The translations under genes and the position numbers were made by a program. Below the pieces are notes generated by a model that was not told the DNA's origin, made no database searches, and saw only the letters and a program-made list of their open reading frames with translations. A stretch of 56,129 bases of DNA from Trichormus sp. NMC-1 (GTDB taxonomy: Bacteria; Cyanobacteriota; Cyanobacteriia; Cyanobacteriales; Nostocaceae), in assembly GCF_001858025.1 (NCBI RefSeq), contig NZ_LZQD01000003.1, forward strand, positions 191,520-247,648, read 5' to 3'. The number at the start of each line of letters is the position of its first letter. Position 1 is the stretch's first letter. Positions 9,670 to 18,582 of this stretch are shown here, piece by piece.

Positions 9670-10857
9670 ATGAAGATACTAGTACTGAGTTGGGAATTTC
9701 CGCCCAGGATAGTAGGAGGGATTGCCCGTCATGTAGCAGAATTATACCCAGAAATCGTCAAGCTAGGGCATGAAATCCACCTAATTACACCTGAAGTTAC
9801 ACAAGCATCGTTGTATGAGGTAGTTGAAGGAATTCATGTACATCGATTACCAGTTTCCCCAAGTAACGACTTTTTCCACTGGGTAGTCAATCTCAACGAA
9901 AGTATGGGACATCACGGTGGTAAGTTGATCATCGAGGAAGGGGGATTTGATATTATCCATGCCCATGATTGGTTAGTTGGGGATGCAGCGATCGCTCTCA
10001 AGCATACCTTTAAAATCCCCCTCATCGCTACCATCCATGCAACCGAATACGGGCGCTATAACGGTATTTACAATGACACTCAACGCTATATTAGCGATAA
10101 AGAAAATTCCTTAGCTTATAATGCTTGGCGCATTATCGTTTGTACTGAATATATGCGTGGGGAAGTAGGAAGAGTGCTACATAGTCCTAGCAACAAAATT
10201 GATGTTATTTATAACGGTATTCGACCAGAAAAGAAACAGCACCACGCAGATTTTCATGCTCAAGATTTCCGCCGCCAATTTGCCGATGATCATGAAAAAA
10301 TCGTTTATTACCTGGGTCGCATGACCTATGAAAAGGGCATATCCGTATTACTTAATGCAGCGCCCAAAGTACTTTGGGAAATGGGGGGTTACGTTAAATT
10401 TGTGATAGTTGGTGGTGGTAATACCGACCATCTGAAAAGCCAAGCTGGGGATTTAGGAATTTGGGACAAATGCTATTTTACAGGTTTTCTCTCTGATGAT
10501 TACTTAGATAAATTCCAAACCATTGCTGACTGTGCAGTTTTTCCGAGTCTTTATGAACCATTTGGTATTGTTGCGTTAGAAAGTTTTGCTTCTAGAGTAC
10601 CAGTAGTAGTTTCAGATACGGGTGGTTTTCCTGAAGTAGTGCAACATACAAAAACGGGAATTACCACTTGCGTTAATAACTCCGATTCCCTAGCTTGGGG
10701 AATTTTAGAAGTTCTGAAAAATCCAGGTTATGGACAATGGTTGGTGGATAACGCTTATGAAGATTTAGAACGACGTTTTAGTTGGCCGAAATTAGCTAAA
10801 CAAACAGCAGTAGTTTATGAGAGAGTGGTAAGAGAGCGCAAATTGATTGGTAGTTAA
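9670..10857 (+). CDS. GT4 family glycosyltransferase (glycogen synthase-like)
   Basis: This 395-residue GT-B glycosyltransferase has an N-terminal half opening MKILVLSWEFPPRIVGG, as in glycogen synthase-like GT4 enzymes. The C-terminal half has YLGRMTYEKG (donor-binding region), and the EX7E motif lies around FPSLYEPFGIVALESFA. It should transfer a sugar from a nucleotide donor; donor and acceptor cannot be determined. There is no signal peptide or membrane helix. GGGGAG upstream supports the start. It is upstream of the S51 peptidase gene on the same strand, 160 bp away, with no clear functional link. Confidence 0.88.
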   Translation: MKILVLSWEFPPRIVGGIARHVAELYPEIVKLGHEIHLITPEVTQASLYEVVEGIHVHRLPVSPSNDFFHWVVNLNESMGHHGGKLIIEEGGFDIIHAHDWLVGDAAIALKHTFKIPLIATIHATEYGRYNGIYNDTQRYISDKENSLAYNAWRIIVCTEYMRGEVGRVLHSPSNKIDVIYNGIRPEKKQHHADFHAQDFRRQFADDHEKIVYYLGRMTYEKGISVLLNAAPKVLWEMGGYVKFVIVGGGNTDHLKSQAGDLGIWDKCYFTGFLSDDYLDKFQTIADCAVFPSLYEPFGIVALESFASRVPVVVSDTGGFPEVVQHTKTGITTCVNNSDSLAWGILEVLKNPGYGQWLVDNAYEDLERRFSWPKLAKQTAVVYERVVRERKLIGS

Positions 10858-11017
10858 ACACCAAGGAAAAGTGAGGTTTTCCCAGAGTAGCACAGAGAAT
10901 TAATAATTACTCTGCAATTTATAGCGTAAAAAAACACTACAAAGCCTGTACGCTGGGAATTTTACCCTTTCTGATGAGAGAGTTAGCAGTAATTGCTGTT
11001 TGCGCCAAAAGATTAGT

Positions 11018-12064
11018 ATGACAAAGGCATTCCCAAATATAGCAAAGCGTTTGAAGAATGCAAAAACTATGTTGTTGAAAATGGTAAACCACATCATCAA
11101 CCATTTGACAGCAAACCTGAAGCGCTATTTTAGAGACATCACAACCGATGTTCGTCCTCCCGCAGCTAAAACTGGTTATCAATTACCCCTGTTAGCTGGC
11201 CCTGTGCATAACTTGGGTGGAGGTGGTACTGATGTCGATGACGCTATCCAGTGGATGATTAACAACGTTAGGGGAGGGAGTAACTCTGACACCAAAGTCA
11301 ATGTTTTAGTGATTCGGACTGCTGGTGACGATGATTACAATCAGCTAATTTATCGCATGAAAGGGGTAAATTATGTAGAGACTTTAATTATTAGCAACAG
11401 ACAAGAAGCGAACCGAACCGATATTTTTGATAAAATCAGAAATGCTGGTGTAATTTTCTTTGCGGGTGGAGATCAATGTGAATATATTCGCAACTGGAAA
11501 AACACTAAATTAGAAGTTGCTGTCAAGTCAGTTTACGATAAAGGCGGTGCTATTGGTGGTACTAGTGCAGGTGCAATGATTCAAAGTGAATTTGTTTATG
11601 ATTCTTGCGCTTGTGAAGATAGTATTGAAACTAAGGAAGCACTCGATGATCCTTATCGGAATATTACATTTACCTACAACTTTTTCCAATGGAAGTATTT
11701 GCGGAAAACCATCATCGATACCCATTTCGATGAACGGAAAAGAATGGGTCGAATTATGGTTTTTATTGCCCGTCAAATTCAAGATGGTGTATCTGCAACT
11801 GCATTAGGTATAGCCATTAGTGAAGAAACATCTTTACTGGTGGATAAATACGGTATTGCGAAAGTTATGGGGAGAGGTGCAGCATATTTTGTCTTAGGAG
11901 ATCATCCACCAGAAGTCTGTCAACCTGGTAGTCCTCTCACCTATTCCAATTATAAAATTTGGAGAGTTCCCAGAGGTGAGACATTCGATTTAAATAAATT
12001 ACCGTCAACCGGTTATTATCTCAGGAGTGTGAAGCGGGGAAGGTTTGACTCAGATCCTTATTGA
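11018..12064 (+). CDS. Cyanophycinase-like S51 family peptidase
   Basis: The protein belongs to peptidase family S51. It has the nucleophile elbow GGTSAGAM, preceded by FFAGGDQ, the dispersed pattern of cyanophycinases, which cut the Asp-Arg storage polymer cyanophycin into dipeptides. It differs from the canonical CphB in having a basic N-terminal stretch of about 50 residues before the core (which begins near LPLLAGPVHNLGGGG), and it is longer. It may be a paralogous subfamily with another substrate. The start is uncertain: TTG at 11000 adds six residues, ATG at 11018 is chosen, and later ATGs are possible. No signal peptide is convincing. Confidence 0.8.
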   Translation: MTKAFPNIAKRLKNAKTMLLKMVNHIINHLTANLKRYFRDITTDVRPPAAKTGYQLPLLAGPVHNLGGGGTDVDDAIQWMINNVRGGSNSDTKVNVLVIRTAGDDDYNQLIYRMKGVNYVETLIISNRQEANRTDIFDKIRNAGVIFFAGGDQCEYIRNWKNTKLEVAVKSVYDKGGAIGGTSAGAMIQSEFVYDSCACEDSIETKEALDDPYRNITFTYNFFQWKYLRKTIIDTHFDERKRMGRIMVFIARQIQDGVSATALGIAISEETSLLVDKYGIAKVMGRGAAYFVLGDHPPEVCQPGSPLTYSNYKIWRVPRGETFDLNKLPSTGYYLRSVKRGRFDSDPY

Positions 12065-12147
12065 GTCATCATTAAACATACACAAGGAATTTAGGTTGTA
12101 GGGGTTTAGCAATACGCTTTACTCCTAATTTATTTTCATGATTATAA

Positions 12148-12523
12148 TTATAGGTTTTCTATAAATTCTTCAGGAGTAACTTGTGCTTGTTTGAGAATAC
12201 CGCTTAATGTACCTACCTTTAGTTCTTGATGCACTGGAACAACACAACCAATTTCTACATCTAGGGTTTGTTTTTTCATCACAACATGACTACCAGTTTG
12301 TCTAAGAGTGTTCCAAGAAATAAATTATCCAAAAATCGTAGGGTGGTTTAGGACGCTAGTCCGTAACCCACCATAAAGTTCAAGGATAATGGTGGGTTAC
12401 GCTGCGCTAACCCACCCTACAAATTGAGCATTTTTTTACTTGGAATACTCTAACTTGGTAAAATCCTAAACGTTCCAATGCCCGAATTGCCTCTTTACTA
12501 GAAATTCGTGGTAATTTAGGCAT
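12148..12523 (-). pseudogene. hicA: HicA-type toxin gene split by a 145-bp MITE
   Basis: Read on the minus strand, the 5' part gives MPKLPRISSKEAIRALERLG and the following FYQVR. The 3' part gives QTGSHVVMKKQ through VPVHQELKVGTLSGILKQ to a TAA stop. These are the two halves of a HicA mRNA interferase (dsRNA-binding-like fold, catalytic His in GSH). Removing 12306-12450 plus one copy of the flanking TAA restores one frame of 75 codons, the normal HicA length. The start overlaps the hicB end by 8 nt. The insertion lies before the catalytic histidine, so the toxin should be inactive. Confidence 0.9.
12306..12450. mobile_element. 145-bp MITE inserted in hicA
   Basis: The ends are imperfect inverted repeats: GAGTGTTCCAAG on the left, and TTGGAATACTC on the right, which reverse-complements to GAGTATTCCAA. 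They are flanked by TAA at 12303-12305 and 12451-12453, a 3-bp target duplication. Inside is a long imperfect palindrome with GTGGGTTACGCTGCGCTAACCCAC. There is no ORF. Related sequence lies at 1-96 and 50565-50690. It resembles the small cyanobacterial MITEs such as Nezha, but I cannot confirm the family. Confidence 0.88.
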
Positions 12524-12725
12524 AACTAACCTCAATGCTAGTTACATATCTAGGAGATGTTTCAGGTAAAGGAAATTCTTCTAAATAGAGTCGCGTTGCT
12601 TCTTTTAAACCTGCTATTGCTTGTTCGATTGTTTCCCCTTGATCTACAGTGCCAACTTCTGGACATTCAGCTATATACATATTATCTTCTTTGTAAACTA
12701 TCACGGTAAAACTGCGAATTTTCAT
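12516..12725 (-). CDS. hicB: HicB family antitoxin
   Basis: This 69-residue protein has the partial RNase H-like fold of HicB: FTVIVYKEDNMYIAECPEVG, then the GETIEQAIAGLKEATRLYLEE helix. No C-terminal DNA-binding RHH or HTH is present, as in many short HicB proteins. Gene order is hicB then hicA with an 8-nt overlap. The partner toxin gene is disrupted by a MITE, so this antitoxin is now an orphan that could still neutralise other HicA toxins in the genome. Confidence 0.9.
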   Translation of the reverse strand: MKIRSFTVIVYKEDNMYIAECPEVGTVDQGETIEQAIAGLKEATRLYLEEFPLPETSPRYVTSIEVSYA

Positions 12726-12833
12726 AGTTATTATGTATGGCTGGCGTTTACATCTATGCTAACAGTAATATTGTCCACATGAGAATGAATTATAAGGCTA
12801 ATAATAAAAAGTCCCTTCAAATTTTTATTAAAA

Positions 12834-12862
12834 AACCCCTATCTATTAAAAAAATAGGGGTT
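12834..12862 (-). terminator. Rho-independent terminator after the cysteine desulfurase gene
   Basis: On the minus strand AACCCCTAT pairs with ATAGGGGTT across an 11-nt loop, and a TTTTTT tract follows. It lies 10 bp beyond the stop codon. Confidence 0.9.
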
Positions 12863-12871
12863 GGGAATTTA

Positions 12872-14041
12872 CTAACAACTAACTACTGAGGATCTTCTTA
12901 AACTTTTCACAGTAGAAATCAAATGTTCTGCAACGGTGTCGATTTCCTCAGCAGTATTAAATCTACCAATCCCAAACCGCACCGAAGCATAAGCTAACTT
13001 TTCCGAATTTCCTAACGCTGTCAACACATAGGAAGGTGCAACATTATTTGAAGAACAAGCAGAACCAGAAGAAACTGCCATAATTGGTTGTAAACCTAGA
13101 GAAAGCGCAGCACCATCTACACCCTCAATACTAATATTCAAATTTCCTGCTAATCTTTTTTCAGGATGTCCATTTAAATGAATTCCCTCGACAGTAGATA
13201 ACTGTTTCCACAATCTTGATCTTAATTCTGTCAAGCGCTGATTTTCTGTTTCTTGTTCTGCTAAAGCAATTTCTACAGCTTTACCAAAACCAACTATTTG
13301 CGGTGTATATAACGTACCGGAACGCATACCCCGTTCATGTCCTCCCCCATGTTGTTGGGAAGCAAGTTTAACTCTAGGGTTGCGTCTGCGAACATATAAA
13401 GCACCTATACCCTTGGGTCCATATACTTTATGGGCTGTGAGAGACATTAAATCAATGTTCATCTCTTCCACATCTAAGGGAATTTTACCAATTGCTTGGG
13501 CTGCATCTGTATGAAAAACAATTTGACGTTGACGGCACATTTTGCCAATTTCTGCTAAAGGTTGTAAAACCCCAATTTCATTATTTGCCGCCATCACAGA
13601 TACTAAAATTGTATCATGCCGTAAAGATTTTTCTAACTGATTTAAATCAATTAATCCATCTTTTTGAACAGGTAAAACTGTCAGACCAAAACCGAGGCTT
13701 TTTAAATATTCACAAGGGTCTAAAACTGCTTTATGTTCCGTGGCCACAGTAACAATATGTTGACCTTTTTGGAAATAAGCTTCTGCTACACCTTTGATAG
13801 CTAAATTATTAGCTTCCGTTGCACCACTTGTAAAAACAATTTCTTCCGGGTTAGCATTAATTGCATTTGCTAAAATTCCCCGTGTTTGTTGAACAGCAGC
13901 GTCTGATTCCCAACCGTAAACATGACTAATACTAGCTGCATTACCAAACTTTTCGGTAAAATAGGGAATCATTGTGGCTAGTACCCTTTCATCAACGGGT
14001 GTGGTAGCGTGACAATCGAAATAGATAGGACGACTGGACAT
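12872..14041 (-). CDS. Cysteine desulfurase (NifS/IscS class)
   Basis: This 389-residue PLP enzyme releases sulfur from L-cysteine for Fe-S cluster and tRNA thiolation pathways. PLP lysine K205 sits in SLTAHKVYGPKG, and catalytic cysteine C329 is in SSGSACSSNN. The N-terminus IYFDCHATTPVDERV is classic for this class. Length and the SSGSACSS loop fit the group I IscS/NifS class. It is not part of a nif or isc operon here: it is monocistronic with its own terminator. It could feed the NFU scaffold at 2560-2799. Confidence 0.93.
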   Translation of the reverse strand: MSSRPIYFDCHATTPVDERVLATMIPYFTEKFGNAASISHVYGWESDAAVQQTRGILANAINANPEEIVFTSGATEANNLAIKGVAEAYFQKGQHIVTVATEHKAVLDPCEYLKSLGFGLTVLPVQKDGLIDLNQLEKSLRHDTILVSVMAANNEIGVLQPLAEIGKMCRQRQIVFHTDAAQAIGKIPLDVEEMNIDLMSLTAHKVYGPKGIGALYVRRRNPRVKLASQQHGGGHERGMRSGTLYTPQIVGFGKAVEIALAEQETENQRLTELRSRLWKQLSTVEGIHLNGHPEKRLAGNLNISIEGVDGAALSLGLQPIMAVSSGSACSSNNVAPSYVLTALGNSEKLAYASVRFGIGRFNTAEEIDTVAEHLISTVKSLRRSSVVSC

Positions 14042-14249
14042 AGTTAATTCAGAGTGAAATCAAAATTTGACCTAGTTTTTGTAAGATTTTGAGAACTTGC
14101 TCAAGTTCATTTTCTAGTAAGTATTCAGGATAGAAAATACAGAAGACGCTACGCAGACCTGCGGTTCAGGAGAATAAAGGCTTTTTTAGTAAAGTTTGAT
14201 GATTTTGATAAAATCTCACCTCTCTCTATTCTTCATTTTATAAGCATTA

Positions 14250-14280
<31 letters not shown>

Positions 14281-14396
14281 ATTCTGCTGTATATTGTAGA
14301 AGACATGGATGATAATGTTATTTTATTAACATGACTGAGTGATAAAAAATTAAAATTACTTAACAGTTTGCCAATTAACACTAAATTAACCGTAAC

Positions 14397-14428
14397 AAAA
14401 ATAACAAAAGCCCCGGAAAAAGTGGGGC
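14397..14428 (-). terminator. Rho-independent terminator after the Nudix gene
   Basis: On the minus strand GCCCC and GGGGC (14410-14428) form a stem around a 9-nt loop, followed by TTTTGTTATTTTT. It lies about 45 bp past the stop codon. Confidence 0.85.
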
Positions 14429-14471
14429 AATTTTATTTAAATATGGCTAATTTATATACAAGAAACAGGGA

Positions 14472-14891
14472 TTAAATTTTCACTTGGTCTTGTGAAGTCT
14501 TGAGGATTCTTTTGAGAGAAGTTATCTTCACTAATCTGGCTGCTTGGTTAATATCTAACCACAGCCGTTCTCTATGCATTGCCTCTGGCCAATCTTCTAA
14601 AACTATCTCTACTGGTAACAAAAATAAATTTACTTGATAGATGTTACCACCTTTACGATATTTATAAGCACCGATTTTCTCATTATTCACCTGACCAACC
14701 ACTCCTGCTTCCTCCCACGCTTCTTTGGCCGCTGAATCGTAAGGACTCATTCCCTTGCAAACTCCCCCTTTAGGAATTACCCAGCTTTGACGTTTACGAG
14801 TGGTAATCAATAAAATTTCAAATTTTCCATCTCTGACACGATATGGAATGACTCCTGATTGTTTCAAAACTTTGTTGGGTTTTTGGCTCAT
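14472..14891 (-). CDS. Nudix hydrolase
   Basis: This 139-residue protein is a single Nudix domain. The Nudix box reads GGVCKGM, seven residues, then KEAWEEAGV. It keeps the metal-binding Glu pair but has Met in place of the first conserved Glu and Lys in place of Arg. Nearby PKGG and YRVRDGKFEILLITTRK resemble diphosphoinositol/diadenosine polyphosphate-type Nudix proteins. The substrate cannot be predicted. It is monocistronic, with a strong terminator. The altered box may be a trait of a cyanobacterial subfamily rather than loss of function. Confidence 0.88.
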   Translation of the reverse strand: MSQKPNKVLKQSGVIPYRVRDGKFEILLITTRKRQSWVIPKGGVCKGMSPYDSAAKEAWEEAGVVGQVNNEKIGAYKYRKGGNIYQVNLFLLPVEIVLEDWPEAMHRERLWLDINQAARLVKITSLKRILKTSQDQVKI

Positions 14892-15150
14892 GAAAATATA
14901 TTCCTAAACAATCGGTTACTAAATTTTAAAATTTTACTGATTATAAGAGCAATAGTCTCATGGTCAGTCTCCAGAGGTTTTCTCCCCTAGGTTAGCAATA
15001 TTGGCTATAAATTAATTACTGTTGTGATATATTTCACTAGTTTAACTATTTATTCCGTATAATATTTGACCTTTTTTAAATTAAAAGTTAAAAATTTAAG
15101 ATTAATAATAATTTTTAATTAATTTTGGGTGCAAGCCCCCACTGATTGCA

Positions 15151-15194
15151 ATTTTTAATTAATAATTTTTAATTTTTAATTTTTAATTTTTAAT
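15151..15194. repeat. Heptamer STRR, TAATTTT type
   Basis: About five imperfect TAATTTT units stand directly in front of the REP-like palindrome at 15196. Confidence 0.8.
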
Positions 15195-15195
15195 T

Positions 15196-15234
15196 GGAGC
15201 GTTCGCGCAGCGTCTCGTAGAGAAGCGACTTGAC
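15196..15234. repeat. REP-like palindromic repeat, copy 2
   Basis: All 39 bp are identical to 3777-3815. Confidence 0.85.
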
Positions 15235-15371
15235 GAAGTTTCATTTTTATTTTTCATCCTGACTGCATCACAGAGATAGAATCCTATTTGATGTATGTAT
15301 TCACATCTTGTAGCTTCTCAATCAGGGTTGGTGGGCAATGCCCACCCTACGAAATAATCAGGTTTTTAGAC

Positions 15372-15827
15372 TTAGACAAATTTAAAAGGATCTACTCTCC
15401 CCAAAACAGCCATATCTTCTGCATCTAATTCTACAGGAATGCCACTGCGAATTAGTTCTGAAAAATCTTCATTAGGAACCATAATCGTCAGTGTATAAAG
15501 ACGATTAGTACCTGTATTTTTAATCAAATGAGTGCCTGTAGGCGGTACTAATAAACTATCTCCGGCTTTGATTGCTACTGTTTTTCCATCACAAATAGCA
15601 ACTCCTTCTCCTTTGAGAATAAAAAACATTTCCAATGCCCATTGATGACGATTTGGTGGGGTTTGTCCACCGACATCAAATATTTCTACACAACAAGTCA
15701 AAGAAGTATTAGCAGTTGTGGAATCAAAGATAATTGCTAATCGATTAGAATCACGGGGGCTGATGCGGTATGCTTGGTAATCTTTGGGAGATTTAATAAC
15801 CGGAATTACACAACAAGTAGCTTGCAT
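15372..15827 (-). CDS. Cupin domain protein
   Basis: This 151-residue single cupin beta-barrel has a first motif near GGQTPPNRHQWALEMFFILKG and a second around LVPPTGTHLIKNTG. Histidines in both motifs and the Glu of the first give likely metal ligands. Such proteins can be dioxygenases, isomerases or sensors; the activity cannot be fixed. It follows the isochorismatase-like gene on the same strand after 78 bp that includes a GATTTTA STRR, so the two may be co-transcribed. The divergent neighbour is an amidohydrolase, which suggests a small catabolic unit. Confidence 0.85.
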   Translation of the reverse strand: MQATCCVIPVIKSPKDYQAYRISPRDSNRLAIIFDSTTANTSLTCCVEIFDVGGQTPPNRHQWALEMFFILKGEGVAICDGKTVAIKAGDSLLVPPTGTHLIKNTGTNRLYTLTIMVPNEDFSELIRSGIPVELDAEDMAVLGRVDPFKFV

Positions 15828-15839
15828 ATTTCAATTTTG

Positions 15840-15866
15840 GATTTTAGATTTTAGATTTTAGATTTT
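15840..15866. repeat. Heptamer STRR, GATTTTA x4
   Basis: Nearly four GATTTTA units sit in the short gap between the isochorismatase-like and cupin genes. Confidence 0.9.
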
Positions 15867-15905
15867 GTCATGGGTGAAAAGTCCCCATTTCCCAGTCTCA
15901 ATTTT

Positions 15906-16688
15906 CTATTTCCCACTGGTGTTATTTAAAGTTGTAGAAATTGCTGATGAATCTGTCACAAAACCGAAGCATTGTTTGACATTATATAATGTAGCTAACC
16001 AACAATATTCAGGGGAAGTTGTGGCGGTGCAGTCTTTGATTAAGATGCAGTCATATCCTAAGAAGTTGGCATCACATAATGTTGTTAAAACACATTGGTC
16101 AGCGTTAACACCCGCAAATAATATTGTAGTTATTCCTAAGTTTCGCAGAATACTATCTAAGGGTGTATCCCAAAAGCCACTCATGCGATATTTATCCACA
16201 TAAATGTCATCAGGTAGCTGTTCGAGTTCGTCTACTACCGCAGCCGCCCAACTACCCACCATGAGTACTTTTTCGCCATTGCTGGGGAGAGGATGACCCA
16301 ATCCTACACCATCACCTGTGGGATTATAGACATGGAGTAAAGCTGAACTAATATTCAGTAAATCAGGACGATTTCCCCAATTTAGCCAAATTACAGGCAC
16401 ATCAGCCGCCCGTAGTTGTGGTAATAATTTTTGTAACGGTTCGATGGGTTGACGGGCTGGGATGACATCTACGCCGATATGCGCCAACCAACCATCAGGA
16501 TGACAAAAGTCGTTTTGCATATCAATAATGATAATGGCGGTTTTTGCCAAATCAAGGCGTAAAGTTTTGGTTTCTGTTGATAAAATAACGGATTGTGGGG
16601 TTTTTTGCGGACGAGTAATATCTGCAAAATCTTGATTCACATTCCAAGCATTTGGTGCAATTCCTAAAGTCCGAAGGGGTAAATTCAT
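15906..16688 (-). CDS. Isochorismatase-like cysteine hydrolase
   Basis: The protein belongs to the isochorismatase/nicotinamidase/biuret-hydrolase superfamily. Numbered from a GTG at 16700, the Asp-Lys-Cys triad is D60 (IIIIDMQNDFC), K170 (VDKYRMSGFWDT) and C203 (GVNADQCVLTTL). The ATG four codons downstream, at 16688, is preferred as the start. An N-terminal extension of about 45 residues precedes the domain, as in biuret hydrolase-like members. It probably hydrolyses a C-N bond (amide or ureide). It is divergent from the amidohydrolase gene, with about 80 bp for both promoters, and upstream of the cupin gene. Confidence 0.88.
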   Translation of the reverse strand: MNLPLRTLGIAPNAWNVNQDFADITRPQKTPQSVILSTETKTLRLDLAKTAIIIIDMQNDFCHPDGWLAHIGVDVIPARQPIEPLQKLLPQLRAADVPVIWLNWGNRPDLLNISSALLHVYNPTGDGVGLGHPLPSNGEKVLMVGSWAAAVVDELEQLPDDIYVDKYRMSGFWDTPLDSILRNLGITTILFAGVNADQCVLTTLCDANFLGYDCILIKDCTATTSPEYCWLATLYNVKQCFGFVTDSSAISTTLNNTSGK

Positions 16689-16770
16689 AAATGCCAACAC
16701 CTAATATCATTGTTTAAGTTGTAACTTGAAAATCTGTTGACCGTTCAATTACTTAATCAAGGTTAAAATA

Positions 16771-18168
16771 ATGAACTTTACTATTCAAAATGCTGTCATT
16801 CCTATTACAGATGGTTACACAACTGTAGATGTCCAGGTTGTCAATGGTATCATCTTTGCCATTGCACCCGATTTAGATGTGATTGGGACAAGAATTAATG
16901 GTGAACATAAACTGCTGTTGTCTGGTTTTGTTAACGCCCACACCCATTCTTCTGAACATTGGCAACGGGGAGTAATTTCACCTTTGCCGTTAGAATTATG
17001 GTTAGCACAGTTATATGAATTTACCCCTTTGGATACGGAACAGGTTTATCTTAGCGCCTTGGGAACGGCGGTAGAAACTTTACTTTCTGGGGGAACGAGT
17101 GTAGTCGATCATTTGGTGTTAATTCCCGGAAAAGAGTTAGAAACTATTGCTACAGCGGTTCGCGCTTATCAAGAAATAGGAATTCGGGCTTTTGTCGCAC
17201 CTCTAATTCAAGATGAATCTCTCAGCGCTGGGATACCTTCAGGAGAATCTTCCCAAATTCATGAGCCTTATTTTCGTTCGACTGCGGAAACTTTGGCAAT
17301 TATTGAAGAAGCGGTGAGGCTGTTTCATCGCCCAGAGGAGGGTATAACTATTTTAGTTGCACCAACGGGAATTCAGTTGTGTACAGATGCTTTATTTACT
17401 GGATGTATTGAGTTAAGTAATCGTTACAATCTTTGTCGTCACTCGCATTTACTGGAAACTAAGGCTCAGAAAAAACTTGCTGAAGAAAAATATGGTTGTT
17501 CTGCGGTTGAACATTTACAAAGAATTGGCTTTTTGAGCGCTAGTACTAGTTTAGCCCATTGTGTGTGGTTAACTGATTTTGATATTAATATCCTTGCCCA
17601 AACTCAATCTACTGTCGTTCATAATCCGTTAAGTAATCTACGTTTAGGTAGTGGTATTGCTCCAATTTTAAAATATCGTCAAGCTGGGGTAAATGTAACT
17701 TTTGGTTGTGATGGTGCTTCTAGTAATGATTCTCAAGATTTGTTAGAAGCTATTAAAATTGGTTCGATTCTGCACAATGTTACAGATTTTGATTATCAAT
17801 TTTGGATTACTCCCCGTGAATCTGTAGAAATGGCTTCTTTAGGTGGGGCAAAGGGACTAAATATAGATGATAAAATTGGTTCTCTTACTGTTGGTAAACA
17901 AGCTGATTTAGTTCTTTATGATTTGACTAATTTATCATTATTACCTCGGACTGATCCGATTGGTTTATTAGTTTTGGGTCGTCCTACCAATGTTGTGGAT
18001 AGTGCTTGGGTAAATGGTAAACAAATTATTGCTAATGGTGCAGTTACAACTATTAATGTTGATGAATTGCGGCAAGAATTATTTAACCGCAGTCAGTGGG
18101 AAACAACACGCCCGTCGGAGAGTGTTGTGCAAATGGAAAGGCGTTATCGTCAAGTTATGGGTTTATAA
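16771..18168 (+). CDS. Metal-dependent amidohydrolase (TrzA/AtzA/SsnA-type deaminase family)
   Basis: This 465-residue TIM-barrel amidohydrolase carries metal ligands H57 and H59 in NAHTHSSEHW, a later His in CRHSHLLETK, the HCVW segment and the metal Asp in FGCDGASSNDSQDLLEA. These features are typical of the subgroup that deaminates or dechlorinates ring amines (guanine deaminase, S-adenosylhomocysteine deaminase, s-triazine hydrolases). The substrate is unknown. The HWQRG sequence after HxH suggests a lineage of its own. The divergent isochorismatase-like and cupin genes suggest consecutive release of ammonia from a nitrogen heterocycle or ureide; this is inference from context. Confidence 0.88.
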   Translation: MNFTIQNAVIPITDGYTTVDVQVVNGIIFAIAPDLDVIGTRINGEHKLLLSGFVNAHTHSSEHWQRGVISPLPLELWLAQLYEFTPLDTEQVYLSALGTAVETLLSGGTSVVDHLVLIPGKELETIATAVRAYQEIGIRAFVAPLIQDESLSAGIPSGESSQIHEPYFRSTAETLAIIEEAVRLFHRPEEGITILVAPTGIQLCTDALFTGCIELSNRYNLCRHSHLLETKAQKKLAEEKYGCSAVEHLQRIGFLSASTSLAHCVWLTDFDINILAQTQSTVVHNPLSNLRLGSGIAPILKYRQAGVNVTFGCDGASSNDSQDLLEAIKIGSILHNVTDFDYQFWITPRESVEMASLGGAKGLNIDDKIGSLTVGKQADLVLYDLTNLSLLPRTDPIGLLVLGRPTNVVDSAWVNGKQIIANGAVTTINVDELRQELFNRSQWETTRPSESVVQMERRYRQVMGL

Positions 18169-18226
18169 AACGCAGAGGTACGCTGAGGGAGTTTTTGTAG
18201 TTTAGTTTAATATCTGGAATCGTAAG

Positions 18227-18361
18227 ATGGTTAAGGTTAAAGGTGCAAATTTAATTCGGGTACAATATAATCAGAAAACTTTGTTTCTGGAAGGTTTTGA
18301 TCCTATCAAAGCCACAGGATTACTTAGTCCTGATTATTCAATTCCTACTAATTTCATTTAA
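18227..18361 (+). CDS. Possible small protein of 44 residues
   Basis: An ATG-started frame encodes MVKVKGANLIRVQYNQKTLF and a further 24 residues ending in PTNFI before TAA. I do not recognise it. It is 58 bp after the amidohydrolase stop. Its sequence is protein-like in composition (alternating hydrophobic residues, no repeats), and it could be the N-terminal remnant of a longer gene. A REP-containing stretch follows at 18420-18480. Confidence 0.3.
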   Translation: MVKVKGANLIRVQYNQKTLFLEGFDPIKATGLLSPDYSIPTNFI

Positions 18362-18582
18362 GAGATTTAAGAGAGACTTTTGGTTAGTTGGAATCTTCAT
18401 TACAGCAGAATTCAGGAATCAGGAGACGCTTCGCAGACCTATGGCTTACGCCACGCTGCGCTATCGGTTCAGGAGTCAGGAGTAAAACTGGCGAATGTGT
18501 CTAGGTTTCAATTTAGATTCTGTACCTCATTGATCTGCAATCTGCTGTAATTGTAAAATATCAATCACTCGAAAAATATCCT

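Larger units (their letters stand above)
14892..15371. other. 480-bp intergenic region, AT-rich with repeats
   Basis: This region separates the Nudix and cupin genes. It holds a TAATTTT heptamer array at about 15151-15194, a REP-like palindrome at 15196-15234, and a GTGGGCAATGCCCAC palindrome near 15331-15345. No ORF or structured RNA was recognised. Confidence 0.6.

Noticed and set aside
11000-11017. TTG start for the cyanophycinase-like gene
   Set aside because: ATG at 11018 is in frame and stronger as a start; the extra six residues cannot be supported.
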